A program made the translations under genes and the position numbers. A model generated the notes under the pieces. The model was not told where the DNA came from. It made no database searches and worked only from the letters and a program-made list of their open reading frames with translations. This document shows, piece by piece, positions 50,259 through 64,000 of a stretch of 64,000 nt of DNA. Source of the DNA: Streptomyces sp. NBC_01451 (GTDB taxonomy: Bacteria > Actinomycetota > Actinomycetes > Streptomycetales > Streptomycetaceae). The stretch lies in contig NZ_CP109479.1 of NCBI RefSeq assembly GCF_036227485.1, forward strand, positions 2,728,001 through 2,792,000. The letters are read 5' to 3'. The first letter of the stretch is position 1, and every line of letters starts with the position of its first letter.

Positions 50259-50582
50259 TCACACTCTGGGCAGCGACTCCACCCCGATACCGCCCTCGAT
50301 CGCCAGGATCCGGTGCAGCCGGGTGGCCACCAGCAGGCGCTGCATCTGCGGTGGTACGTCGCGCAGCACGAGCCGTCTGCCGCACCGCCCGCACCGCCGG
50401 TGGGCTCCCATGATCACGCCGAGTCCGGTGGCGTCCCAGGAGTCCAGCTCGGACAGGTCCAGCACGAGATCGCCGACGCCTGTGTCGACGGCCGTATGCA
50501 GGACCGTACGGGCGTCCGCCGCGCTGCGGACGTCGAGGCGGCCCCCGACGACCAGCTCGGCGTGGTCGCCCCTGATGTACAT
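50259..50582 (-). CDS. STAS-domain anti-sigma-factor antagonist
   Basis: 107 residues from ATG 50582 (GGGAG five bases upstream). The SpoIIAA/RsbV-like fold is plain: HAELVVGGRLDVRSAADARTVLHTAVDTGVGDLVLDLSELDSWDATGLGVIMGAHRRC. The phosphorylatable position in the LDLSELDSWDATGLGVI loop reads Ala-Thr rather than the classical Asp-Ser, so Thr would be the phospho-site if regulated. The C-terminus has the CGRCGRRLVLRDVP stretch. Its kinase and sigma partner are not in the window. Adjacent on the same strand to the P-loop gene but separated from it by 236 bp. Confidence 0.9.
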   Translation of the reverse strand: MYIRGDHAELVVGGRLDVRSAADARTVLHTAVDTGVGDLVLDLSELDSWDATGLGVIMGAHRRCGRCGRRLVLRDVPPQMQRLLVATRLHRILAIEGGIGVESLPRV

Positions 50583-50756
50583 ATGCGCTCCCGTGAGTGC
50601 GTGTCGTGCTCCGCGTCGGTAGGTGATGCAACGTCTGACTGCCTGAGAGGCGGTCAGGTTGCCGTCTGTGAGCGAACCGATACTCAATTCACCCCACAGG
50701 GTGATACCCCAGGGGTTCGTGCGGTTTCCGTGCCTGTTGACTACCCGCGATACCGC

Positions 50757-51605
50757 TCAGTGCTTGTAGAAGCCCTGCCCGCTCTTACGGCCGATGTCAC
50801 CGGCGTCAACCATCCGGCGCATCAGCTCCGGAGGAGCGAACTTCTCGTCCTGGGACTCGGTGTAGATGTTGCTGGTGGCGTGCAGCAGGATGTCGACCCC
50901 GGTGAGGTCGGCGGTGGCCAACGGGCCCATGGCGTGCCCGAAGCCGAGCTTGCAGGCCAGGTCGATGTCCTCCGCGGTGGCGACACCGGACTCGTACAGC
51001 TTGGCCGCCTCGACGACGAGCGCCGAGATCAGCCGGGTCGTCACGAATCCGGCGACGTCCCGGTTGACGACGACACAGGTCTTGCCGACGGACTCGGCGA
51101 ACTCCCGTGCGGTCGCGAGGGTTTCGTCGCTCGTCTTGTAGCCGCGGACCAGCTCGCAGAGCTGCATCATCGGCACCGGCGAGAAGAAGTGCGTGCCGAC
51201 GACCCGGTCCGGGCGGTCGGTGACGGCGGCGATCTTGGTGATCGGGATGGCTGAGGTGTTGGAGGCGAGCACGGCGTCCTCGCGCGCGATCTTGTCGAGC
51301 GCGCGGAAGATCTCGTGCTTGACCTCCAGCTTCTCGAAGACCGCCTCGACGACGATGTCCGCGTCGCCGACCGCGTCCAGGTCGGTCGTCGCGGTGATGC
51401 GTCCGAGGGCGGCCTCGGCGTCGGCCGCGGCCAGTTTGCCCTTGCCGACGAACCGGTCGTACGAGGATTTGATGCCGTCGGTGCCACGGGTGAGCGCTTC
51501 GTCGGTGACATCGCGCAGTACGACGTCCCAGCCCGCCTGGGCGGATACCTGGGCGATGCCGGAACCCATCAGGCCGGCTCCGATGACGGCAAGCTTCCGT
51601 GCCAC
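50757..51605 (-). CDS. 3-hydroxybutyryl-CoA dehydrogenase
   Basis: 282 residues, NAD(P)-dependent oxidation of 3-hydroxyacyl-CoA. Rossmann loop VIGAGLMGSGIAQVSA at 6-21, a catalytic His in GTHFFSPVPMMQL with the Asn/Ser set before it (ASNTSAIPITKIA), and the C-terminal dimerisation domain (RDVAGFVTTRLISALVVEAAKLYESG; GFGHAMGPLATADLTGVDI). Standard family length. ATG 51605. Divergent from the PduO gene. Logical partner of the thiolase at 32.9 kb in butyrate-level acyl-CoA metabolism. Confidence 0.95.
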   Translation of the reverse strand: MARKLAVIGAGLMGSGIAQVSAQAGWDVVLRDVTDEALTRGTDGIKSSYDRFVGKGKLAAADAEAALGRITATTDLDAVGDADIVVEAVFEKLEVKHEIFRALDKIAREDAVLASNTSAIPITKIAAVTDRPDRVVGTHFFSPVPMMQLCELVRGYKTSDETLATAREFAESVGKTCVVVNRDVAGFVTTRLISALVVEAAKLYESGVATAEDIDLACKLGFGHAMGPLATADLTGVDILLHATSNIYTESQDEKFAPPELMRRMVDAGDIGRKSGQGFYKH

Positions 51606-51771
51606 TGTGCGACTCCCCTGACGCGCTGTTTATGCATGCCTCGTGTATTGGGCCTCTTCGGCGGACCCTAGCGGTCGTGAGGGTGCTGTGTGACCGGTAA
51701 GTAATGCGCGTCACGTCTCATCTGACGGACATCACACCGACGTGTCTCATTCCACCCCTCGTACGGCCTAG

Positions 51772-51808
51772 TTGAGCGGTCGTCGGAGCTGGTCACTACC
51801 CTGGCCAC
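51772..51808 (+). promoter_or_regulatory. Promoter of the PduO gene, leaderless
   Basis: TTGAGC at 51772-51777, 19-bp spacer, TACCCT at 51797-51802, then six bases to the ATG at 51809. No ribosome site is present. Confidence 0.5.
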
Positions 51809-52381
51809 ATGGTCAATCTGACGCGCATCTACACGAGGACCGGCGACAAGGGCACCACCGCCCTCGGCGACATGAGCCGGGTCGCCAAGACCGATCTGCG
51901 GATCTCGGCGTACGCCGACGCCAACGAGGCGAACGCGGTGATCGGGACCGCCGTCGCGCTGGGCGGGCTGGAGGCGGAGGTCGTCAAGGTGCTGACGCGG
52001 GTGCAGAACGACCTGTTCGACGTGGGCGCGGACCTGGCGACGCCGGTGGCCGAGAACCCGGAGTTCCCTCCGCTGCGGGTCGAGCAGTCCTACATCGACA
52101 AGCTGGAGGCGGACTGCGACCGGTTCCTCGAAGACCTGGAGAAGCTGCGCTCGTTCATCCTCCCCGGCGGCACCCCCGGCGCGGCTCTGCTGCACCAGGC
52201 GTGCACGGTCGTACGCCGGGCCGAGCGCTCGACCTGGGCGGCCCTGGAGGTCCACGCGGAGGTGATGAACCCGCTCACCGCGACCTACCTCAACCGGCTG
52301 TCGGACCTGCTGTTCATCCTGGCGCGGACCGCCAACAAGGCGGTCGGGGACGTCCTGTGGGTCCCGGGCGGGGAGCGCTGA
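51809..52381 (+). CDS. PduO-type cob(I)alamin adenosyltransferase
   Basis: 190 residues. Transfers adenosyl from ATP to cobalamin, producing the cofactor of methylmalonyl-CoA mutase. The N-terminal ATP loop TRIYTRTGDKGTTALGDMSRVAKTD (4-28), the middle VQNDLFDVGADLATP and the C-terminal RRAERSTWAAL plus YLNRLSDLLFILART form the trimeric helical bundle of the PduO family. Leaderless by promoter geometry. Its stop overlaps the first codon of a decayed LuxR-type regulator fragment. Functionally linked with MeaB and Mce. Confidence 0.95.
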   Translation: MVNLTRIYTRTGDKGTTALGDMSRVAKTDLRISAYADANEANAVIGTAVALGGLEAEVVKVLTRVQNDLFDVGADLATPVAENPEFPPLRVEQSYIDKLEADCDRFLEDLEKLRSFILPGGTPGAALLHQACTVVRRAERSTWAALEVHAEVMNPLTATYLNRLSDLLFILARTANKAVGDVLWVPGGER

Positions 52382-52581
52382 CGAAGGACCTGATCGAGGC
52401 CGGTACGGAGGTGGCGCGCGGTGCTGTCGCGTCTCGGCGAGGGACTGTCCAACACGGACGTCGCGATCCGCCTCGACATGACCGAGGCGACGGTGAAGAC
52501 GCACGTCAGCCGGTTGCCGGGCAGGCCGGGGCTGCGCAGTCGGGCGCAAGCGGCGGTGCCGACGCAGGAGTTGGGGGTTTA
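52378..52581 (+). pseudogene. Remnant of a NarL/LuxR-family response regulator
   Basis: Immediately after the PduO stop, LTKDLIEAGTEVARGA reads like the receiver-to-output linker of a NarL-type regulator. About 30 bases further, in a different frame, comes RLGEGLSNTDVAIRLDMTEA and TVKTHVSRL, an unmistakable LuxR helix-turn-helix, ending at TAA 52579-52581. The receiver domain is absent, about 20-25 residues of linker are missing at the frame change, and the helix after VSRL is altered (PGRPGLRSRA instead of the usual AKLGLRDR). It is a frameshifted and deleted fossil. Confidence 0.7.
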
Positions 52582-52608
52582 ACGGATCGGTGGAGGCTTT
52601 CCGCGAAG

Positions 52609-52650
52609 TGGTCCAGACCTATTGACCCGTGGTCCAGACCTTCCTATTCT
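52609..52650 (+). promoter_or_regulatory. Chitinase promoter with two 12-bp direct repeats
   Basis: TGGTCCAGACCT occurs at 52609-52620 and 52630-52641, 21 bp apart (two helical turns). The -35 TTGACC (52622-52627) lies between them, and the -10 TATTCT (52645-52650) follows after a 17-bp spacer. Such repeats are the classical Streptomyces chitinase operator and resemble the DasR site, tying the gene to N-acetylglucosamine/chitin control. Confidence 0.85.
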
Positions 52651-52711
52651 CGCGGCACTGTGGGTGCGAAGGCTCAGTCGCGCCCCCCTGACACCTCCAA
52701 GGAGGCGCGGC

Positions 52712-54535
<1,824 letters not shown>

Positions 54536-54550
54536 TCCCCTCGGCAGCGG

Positions 54551-54596
54551 CAGAGCAGCCGCGGACGGACCTCCAGGTCTGTCCGCGGCTGCTCTG
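54551..54596 (+). terminator. Terminator after the chitinase gene
   Basis: 22-bp stem with one mismatch (54551-54572 with 54575-54596) and a minimal loop, 16 bp past the stop. Confidence 0.9.
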
Positions 54597-54738
54597 TGCG
54601 CCGCGCACGCCCCCGGCGCACTCAGCTCCGGGACCTTCGGTCCCCTCGGAGGGCCGGATGTCAGGCGCCGTCCGGCCGTTCACCGGGAACACTTTGGACC
54701 ACGAACCACCAGGCAAAACGTCTCACTCGGGGGAACTC

Positions 54739-54972
54739 ATGACCCGCAGGACCAGGAACAGGACGCCCCGCAGGATCACGGCGACGACCACCAGAGCCGT
54801 CGGCACGCTCGCGGGAGGGGCGATAGCGGCCCTCATGGCCCTGGCCCCGGCAACCATCACCGTGACATTCGGCGCGCCGGCACCGCTCGCGGTCTCCGCC
54901 CAGCCCGGCACCGCCATCCCCTACGACGGGTCGGTGTGCCCGCGGACCACGGGGAACCGGGCGACAAGTTAG
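54739..54972 (+). CDS. Small secreted hypothetical protein
   Basis: 77 residues from ATG 54739 with GGGGGAA six bases upstream. A very basic N-terminus (RRTRNRTPRRITATTTRAVG) leads into a hydrophobic segment (LAGGAIAALMALAPATITVTFG) and a short Pro/Ala-rich exported end with one Cys (YDGSVCPRTTGN). The layout is that of a signal peptide plus a tiny mature peptide. It is not in any family I know. It lies on the opposite strand to DUF2550, and the two genes converge with stops eight bases apart. A real but minor gene seems more likely than chance. Confidence 0.5.
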   Translation: MTRRTRNRTPRRITATTTRAVGTLAGGAIAALMALAPATITVTFGAPAPLAVSAQPGTAIPYDGSVCPRTTGNRATS

Positions 54973-54980
54973 TCAGGCCG

Positions 54981-55427
54981 TCAGGCCACGTTCACCTGTT
55001 GCCCGGGAGGCGCCGCCTCCAGCCAGGCGAGGAAACCGGTCAGCGCGTCGTCGCTCATCGCCAGTTCGAGTCTCGTCCCCCGGTGGAGACAGGCCAGCAC
55101 CACCGCGTCCGAGAGCAGGGCCAGCTCCTCCTCGCCGTCGGGGGCACGGCGGCCGGCCACCTCGATCGACGAGCGTTCCAGGACACGGCGCGGACGCGGG
55201 GAGTACGAGAAGACGCGGTACCACTCGATGCGGTCGCCGTTGTAGCGGGCGACACCGTAGCCCCAGCCCTTGCCGCTGGGGTCGGGTTTCTCGGGTACGT
55301 CCCAGCGCAGGCTGCAGTCGAACGTACCGCCGGAGCGTTGGATGAGCCGGCGGCGCAGGCCGAAGACGAACAGGCCGACCACCACGACCGCCACTACCAA
55401 GCCGCACACAGTCAGAGCGAGGATCAT
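54981..55427 (-). CDS. DUF2550 membrane protein
   Basis: 148 residues from ATG 55427 (GGAGG nine bases upstream, only three from the alternative GTG). A single N-terminal membrane helix (MILALTVCGLVVAVVVVGLFVFGLRRRL) precedes a cytoplasmic beta-rich domain (GTFDCSLRWDVPEKPDPSGKGWGYGVARYNGDRIEWYRVFSYSPRPRRVLERSSIEVAG) ending in QQVNVA. DUF2550 genes lie directly downstream of atpC in many actinobacteria. The atp terminator separates them here, so it is transcribed separately. Function unknown. Confidence 0.9.
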   Translation of the reverse strand: MILALTVCGLVVAVVVVGLFVFGLRRRLIQRSGGTFDCSLRWDVPEKPDPSGKGWGYGVARYNGDRIEWYRVFSYSPRPRRVLERSSIEVAGRRAPDGEEELALLSDAVVLACLHRGTRLELAMSDDALTGFLAWLEAAPPGQQVNVA

Positions 55428-55481
55428 CGACACCGACCTCCTCGTCTCCTAGGTAACGGAAAAGAAAAAACATCCGGATTC

Positions 55482-55533
55482 GCCTCAGCCGCGGCCAGGA
55501 CCGGCGCAAACCGGTCCCAGCCGCGGCTGAGGC
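55482..55533 (-). terminator. Terminator of the atp operon
   Basis: 23-bp stem (55482-55504 with 55511-55533) with two mismatches and a six-base loop, about 60 bp beyond the atpC stop in the direction of transcription. Confidence 0.85.
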
Positions 55534-55548
55534 AAAGCGTCACACTGT

Positions 55549-55587
55549 GCTCCCCCAGAGCCTAAACGGCCTGGGCGGGACCCCCAG
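55549..55587. repeat. CCCCCAG extragenic palindrome
   Basis: GCTCCCCCAG, a 12-base middle, then CTGGGCGGGACCCCCAG. Same theme as the elements at 31723, 56052 and 60211. Lies between the atpC stop and the main terminator. Confidence 0.5.
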
Positions 55588-55590
55588 ATG

Positions 55591-55965
55591 TCAGCGCGCC
55601 GCCACGGCCCGCAGTCGGACGTCCGCACGCCGCTCGGCGGAGGCGTCGCCCTCCGCCTTCGCGCGTTCGAGCTCCCGCTCCACGCGCTGGACGTCGATCT
55701 CGTCCGCCAGCTCGGCGACCTCCGCCAGCAGCGACAGCTTGTTGTCGGCGAACGAGATGAAACCGCCGTGCGCCGCGGCGACGACCGTTCCACCATCACT
55801 CGTACGGATGGTCACCGGGCCCGACTCCAGCACACCGAGCAGCGGCTGGTGACCGGGCATGACGCCGATGTCGCCGGACGTGGTGCGCGCGACGACCAGG
55901 GTGGCCTCGCCGGACCAGACCTGACGGTCGGCAGCGACCAACTCGACGTGCAGCTCAGCAGCCAA
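55591..55965 (-). CDS. atpC: ATP synthase F1 subunit epsilon
   Basis: 124 residues: N-terminal beta-sandwich (LHVELVAADRQVWSGEATLVVARTTSGDIGVMPGHQPLLGVLESGPVTI) and C-terminal helical pair (LAEVAELADEIDVQRVERELERAKAEGDASAERRADVRLRAV). The helical arm acts as a brake on ATP hydrolysis. Last gene of the operon. It is separated from atpD by 239 bp, a large gap for this operon, containing a hairpin-forming repeat. Confidence 0.95.
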   Translation of the reverse strand: MAAELHVELVAADRQVWSGEATLVVARTTSGDIGVMPGHQPLLGVLESGPVTIRTSDGGTVVAAAHGGFISFADNKLSLLAEVAELADEIDVQRVERELERAKAEGDASAERRADVRLRAVAAR

Positions 55966-56051
55966 GGTTGGCTCCTCGGGTCACCACCCGGCTAGGTCAC
56001 CGGGTGTTGCGTATAAGTCTAGTAGGGCTCCGAGCACCGAAGTGCCGGGGC

Positions 56052-56078
56052 CTCCCCCCAGGCTTTCGGCTGGGGGTC
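56052..56078. repeat. CCCCCAG/CTGGGGG hairpin between atpD and atpC
   Basis: CTCCCCCCAG-GCTTTCGG-CTGGGGGTCC can form a stable stem. Placed inside the operon, it may attenuate atpC or stabilise upstream mRNA. Confidence 0.5.
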
Positions 56079-56204
56079 CGGGGCCGCGCGGCGCCGGCCG
56101 CGAATGACACGGCCCCGGGATGATTCAGCGGTGGGTGTGGCGAGAGGGGCAGGACGCACCCCGCGAAGGGTGCTCCCCTGCCCCTCTCCCAAGAAGCGCG
56201 GGGG

Positions 56205-58558
<2,354 letters not shown>

Positions 58559-58578
58559 GAGTCAGGTCCCTTCCGTCG

Positions 58579-60171
<1,593 letters not shown>

Positions 60172-60210
60172 CTGGGTTCCCTGCTCTCCTTGTTGGGCCC
60201 GAAGTTTCAC

Positions 60211-60235
60211 TTGGGGGGATGGGGACTCCCCCCAA
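60211..60235. repeat. Hairpin between atpH and atpA
   Basis: TTGGGGGGA-TGGGGAC-TCCCCCCAA, a 9-bp stem (60211-60219 with 60227-60235), about 40 bases before the atpA start. Same G-run/C-run theme as the other extragenic palindromes. Confidence 0.5.
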
Positions 60236-60330
60236 AAAGAGGTGAATCCTCTGCACGGCCCAACCAGGGCCGTATTCAAGTACGTACTACGAGTATTGAG
60301 TTGCTGCGTGCTGTGTGGCTGCCGGGCGGG

Positions 60331-61152
60331 CTAGCCCGCCATGCGGCGGCCGGCGTCCTCGATACGGTCCGCGATGCTGCCGTTGATGACCTCGTCGCCG
60401 ACCAGCACCCGGATTCCGCCGAGGACCTCGGGGTCCACGTCCAGGTTCAGGTGCATCTGACGGCCGTAGAGCTTCGCGAGGGCGGCGCCGAGGCGCTGCT
60501 TCTGCGGGTCGCTCAGCGGAACCGCCGAGGTGACGACGGCGACCATGCGGTCCCGGCGCTCGGCAGCGAGCTTGGACAGGGACTCGAGTCCCGCTTCCAG
60601 GCTACGTCCCCGCGGCGCGGTCACAAGGCGCGTCACCAGACGCTCGGTCGTGGGCGCGGCCCGGCCCCCGAGCAGGCTGCGCAGCAGCTCGCTCTTGGCG
60701 CCGGTGGTCGCGGCACGGTCGGTCAGCGCGGCGCGCAGCTCGGTGTTCGAGGAGACGATCCGGCCGAACCGGAACAGCTCGTCCTCGACGTTGTCGAGCG
60801 CGCCCGCCTGCTGGGCGGCCGTGAGGTCGGCGAGGTCCGCCAGCTCCTCCAGCGCGTCCACCAGGTCGCGCGAACGCGACCAGCGGGAGCGCACCATGCC
60901 GCCCACCAGGTCGGTGGTGGGCCCGCCGACCTGACTGCCGAAGAGACGCTGGGCCAGCTCGGCCTTGGCCTCTCCGGGCTGCGCCGGGTCGGTGAGGACC
61001 CGACGCAGCGACACCTCGCGGTGCAGCAGCGCGGTGACCGAAGCCAGCTCCTCCGACAGCTTCTTCGCGTCGGCGGACGTCGAGTCCGTCAGCGCGTCGA
61101 GACGCTCCCGTGCGGCGGCGGCAGCCTCGCGACTGGCTCCGTGCACGGTCAT
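60331..61152 (-). CDS. atpH: ATP synthase F1 subunit delta
   Basis: 273 residues, about 95 longer than E. coli delta, typical of Streptomyces. An N-terminal helical extension (AAARERLDALTDSTSADAKKLSEELASVTALLHREVSLR) precedes the delta domain, which ends VTSAVPLSDPQKQRLGAALAKLYGRQMHLNLDVDPEVLGGIRVLVGDEVINGSI, the conserved C-terminal signature. It is not fused to subunit b as in mycobacteria. ATG overlaps the atpF stop (ATGA). Links the peripheral stalk to F1. Confidence 0.95.
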   Translation of the reverse strand: MTVHGASREAAAAARERLDALTDSTSADAKKLSEELASVTALLHREVSLRRVLTDPAQPGEAKAELAQRLFGSQVGGPTTDLVGGMVRSRWSRSRDLVDALEELADLADLTAAQQAGALDNVEDELFRFGRIVSSNTELRAALTDRAATTGAKSELLRSLLGGRAAPTTERLVTRLVTAPRGRSLEAGLESLSKLAAERRDRMVAVVTSAVPLSDPQKQRLGAALAKLYGRQMHLNLDVDPEVLGGIRVLVGDEVINGSIADRIEDAGRRMAG

Positions 61153-61700
61153 CGAGTCGCCTCGGCCTTCTCCTCGAGGTCGTCGAGGAAGCGGTCGATC
61201 ACACGGCTCTGCCGGGCGTGGTCCTCAAGGGACTCACCGACGAGCTTGCCGGCCAGCTCGGTGGCGAGCCTGCCGACGTCCTGGCGAAGCGCGGACGAGG
61301 CGGCCTTGCGGTCGGCGTCGAGCTGGGAGTGACCGGCGGCGACGATCTCCTCGCGCTGCCGCTGGCCTTCCGCGCGCATCTCCGCGATGAGCGTGGCGCC
61401 CTGCTCCTGCGCCTCCTGGCGCAGACGCGCGGCCTCGTGCCGGGCCTCGGCGAGCTGGGCCTTGTACTGCTCGAGGACACTCTGGGCCTCGGTCTGAGCG
61501 GCCTCGGCCTTCTCGATACCGCCCTCGATGGCCTCGCGCCGCTCTTCCAGAACCTTGTTGATGGTCGGGAGGAGCTTCTTGGCGAGGAAGCCGAAGACGA
61601 TGACGAAGGCGATCAGGCCGATGACAAGCTCCGGCCACGGCGGAATGAGAGGGTTTTCCTTCTCCGCCTCGGCCGCCAGCTGAACCAGTGCGTGGTTCAC
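61149..61700 (-). CDS. atpF: ATP synthase Fo subunit b
   Basis: 183 residues: membrane helix at about 23-45 (PELVIGLIAFVIVFGFLAKKLL) followed by a long polar helix (INKVLEERREAIEGGIEKAEAAQTEAQSVLEQYKAQLAEARHEAARLRQEAQEQG) that dimerises as the peripheral stalk. ATG 61700. Overlaps atpH by four bases. Standard single-b arrangement. Confidence 0.97.
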   Translation of the reverse strand: MNHALVQLAAEAEKENPLIPPWPELVIGLIAFVIVFGFLAKKLLPTINKVLEERREAIEGGIEKAEAAQTEAQSVLEQYKAQLAEARHEAARLRQEAQEQGATLIAEMRAEGQRQREEIVAAGHSQLDADRKAASSALRQDVGRLATELAGKLVGESLEDHARQSRVIDRFLDDLEEKAEATR

Positions 61701-61742
61701 ATCAGTGCCTTTCGTCGAATGGGGCTGTCGTCGTGATTCGTC

Positions 61743-62869
<1,127 letters not shown>

Positions 62870-63094
62870 CACGGGCTCCTTCGGCGTGACGCATGGGTAC
62901 GGCAACCTCGTTGTGTCGGCACGGCGCGCAGCCGCGGTTCGGCACTGGACTGGTGTTACGGATGTGGGGGCGGCTGTGGGGCATCAAGCCTCGCGATTGA
63001 GCAGGCGTCAGCTCAGATGCCCGCGCCCGCGATGCCGCAGTTGGCACCGGACGATAGCAGGATCTCTCGCACCCGCTTATCCCGGCCCTACCTC

Positions 63095-63532
63095 TCACGA
63101 CGAGTGCCCTGTCTTTTCGGGCCTGTCCCCCATCGTGGAGTCGGGTTCAACGTAGAGGATCTTCGACTTCATGTGGGCACGAGCTTGCGCCGCGATCCAG
63201 GCGAGCGTGCCTGCGACCAGCGTGAGCGCGAAGGCCCTGGGGTTGAACAGCGTCGTGTTCTTGAACGCCGCGAGAAAGATGAACAGCAGAAGAATTTGCG
63301 CCGCGTACAGCATCAGGCCCATTGCCTGGAACAGATGCGGAAGCGTTTTGGCAGTGCGCTGCAGAACGTAGAACCCGATACCCATGAAGAGAATCACGAC
63401 CAGCGTCGCCACGACCGCCCCGATCGCGCCTTCGGCACCAGCGACCACGGCACTGACGACGGCGGCAAGTGCGCCGACGGCAGCTGTGGGCACAGCGGCT
63501 TGAAGCAGGATCCGGACGTCATTGGACGGCAT
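63095..63532 (-). CDS. atpI: ATP synthase protein I
   Basis: 145 residues with four membrane helices (LLQAAVPTAAVGALAAVVSAVVAG; IGAVVATLVVILFMGIGFYVL; LFQAMGLMLYAAQILLLFIFLAAF; FALTLVAGTLAWIAAQARAHM) and a short polar tail. AtpI is an assembly factor for the c-ring, encoded first in the operon. ATG 63532 is preceded by AAAGCGGAG. A 225-bp gap to atpB follows. Confidence 0.93.
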   Translation of the reverse strand: MPSNDVRILLQAAVPTAAVGALAAVVSAVVAGAEGAIGAVVATLVVILFMGIGFYVLQRTAKTLPHLFQAMGLMLYAAQILLLFIFLAAFKNTTLFNPRAFALTLVAGTLAWIAAQARAHMKSKILYVEPDSTMGDRPEKTGHSS

Positions 63533-63840
63533 GGCGGCAACTCCGCTTTCACAGGGGGGCAGGTGTCGTCATGGACGAGCGTAGTCCCCGGTTCGAGCAG
63601 AGAAACTCGCGCCAATGGACCGTCGCACTGCGGTCCTTCGGTTCTGTCCGGGGTTCTCGTGAACCGTATCACAAACTATTTGATGAGGTCTTTACCTGGA
63701 TGGTGTGCTCGGTGTCACACATGAGAGTGAACCTGCCCACCTGTGCAGAACCAGCGCCGAATTGTCTGGTATTGGAGCGCTTCGTCCGCTCCGTGCTCTC
63801 TCTGTTTCAAGCAAAGCATTAGTCAGATTCTTACCTTGCG
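63533..63840. other. 308-bp gene-free region upstream of the atp operon
   Basis: No frame has coding bias. It is relatively AT-rich around 63660-63840 (for example the stretch before 63690) and should contain the atp operon promoter on the minus strand. I see no -35/-10 pair good enough to mark, and no hairpin terminator for the upstream transferase gene, so read-through from it is possible. Confidence 0.6.
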
Positions 63841-64000
63841 TCAGCGCGACGACCCGGCTTTACGTCGGTCAAGGAGCCGCGAACGGGGGCCGATCGCCGT
63901 CGCTCCGTTGACACCCGAGACGCCGGCCCGCACCGGAGCGCGGTGTTCGGGGGCGGCCTCCTCGTCGGCCATGGCCGGCACCGAGGCGGCGGGCGCCGTC
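63841..64000 (-). CDS. C-terminus of a probable WecA/MraY-like glycosyl-phosphate transferase (partial)
   Basis: Minus-strand frame entering from the right edge and ending at TGA 63841-63843. The last 52 codons have strong GC3 bias and end ATAIGPRSRLLDRRKAGSSR, which resembles the cytoplasmic tail of actinobacterial MraY/WecA-type undecaprenyl-phosphate GlcNAc-1-phosphate transferases. These lie immediately upstream of atpI in Streptomyces (recalled as SCO5365). The membrane part is outside the window, so the name rests on the tail and the position. Confidence 0.55.
   Translation of the reverse strand, partial: TAPAASVPAMADEEAAPEHRAPVRAGVSGVNGATAIGPRSRLLDRRKAGSSR

Overview
The window is a chromosomal segment of a Streptomyces-type actinomycete. 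The evidence is very high GC with strongly GC-rich third codon positions, GTG starts with GGAGG-type ribosome sites, genes diagnostic of the group (scy, filP, cslA/glxA, absC-like, NucS in place of MutS/MutL), and a gene order that matches, as far as I recall it, the S. coelicolor SCO5427-to-SCO5365 region. No rRNA, tRNA, CRISPR array, insertion sequence or phage gene was seen.

Layout. 1-6.4 kb: central carbon metabolism, with pfkA divergent from pta-ackA, followed by pyk. 6.5-8.7 kb: a small hypothetical gene, then the Streptomyces regulatory trio DUF397 / Scr1-type XRE regulator / HATPase-like protein. 8.8-13.5 kb: an accessory island with a secreted, Ala-rich, ALF-repeat-like putative polymorphic toxin and two overlapping paralogous small genes, probably immunity genes, that share a 192-bp identical core. 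13.8-16.6 kb: an uncharacterised three-gene envelope operon (DUF6230, DUF6114, Ser/Thr-rich secreted protein). 17.2-20.1 kb: thioredoxin-TPR protein, TetR, DUF3817, MarR. 20.2-25.1 kb: the glycan locus for hyphal tips (GH6 endoglucanase, GlxA copper-radical oxidase, CslA synthase). 25.1-31.7 kb: thiamine-binding protein, DUF3817, three AIM24 proteins, an AbsC-like MarR, a two-component system and a PepSY protein. 31.7-34.7 kb: MeaB, thiolase and methylmalonyl-CoA epimerase. 34.9-39.9 kb: the cytoskeletal genes scy and filP. 40-44.2 kb: two tandem ABC transporter pairs. 44.2-51.6 kb: a small metal-site protein, an LLM oxidoreductase, an SCO5389-like protein, nucS, a large P-loop membrane protein, a STAS protein and hydroxybutyryl-CoA dehydrogenase. 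51.8-55.4 kb: PduO-type adenosyltransferase, a decayed LuxR-type regulator, a chitinase with a classical direct-repeat operator, a small secreted protein and DUF2550. 55.5-63.5 kb: the complete F1Fo ATP synthase operon atpIBEFHAGDC on the minus strand. The right end carries the C-terminus of a probable WecA/MraY-like transferase.

How it works together. Glycolysis to pyruvate (PfkA, Pyk) and the acetate node (Pta, AckA) sit at one end, with ATP synthase at the other. MeaB, Mce and PduO all serve the B12-dependent methylmalonyl-CoA mutase route. Thiolase and hydroxybutyryl-CoA dehydrogenase handle C4 acyl-CoA. Scy and FilP build the tip-organising coiled-coil assembly, and CslA/GlxA deposit a glycan at the same hyphal tips. 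The part most likely to repay study is 8.8-16.6 kb, the putative toxin/immunity island and the DUF6230 operon. Decayed gene remnants lie at 31.8 and 52.4 kb, and extragenic palindromes lie within the atp operon.
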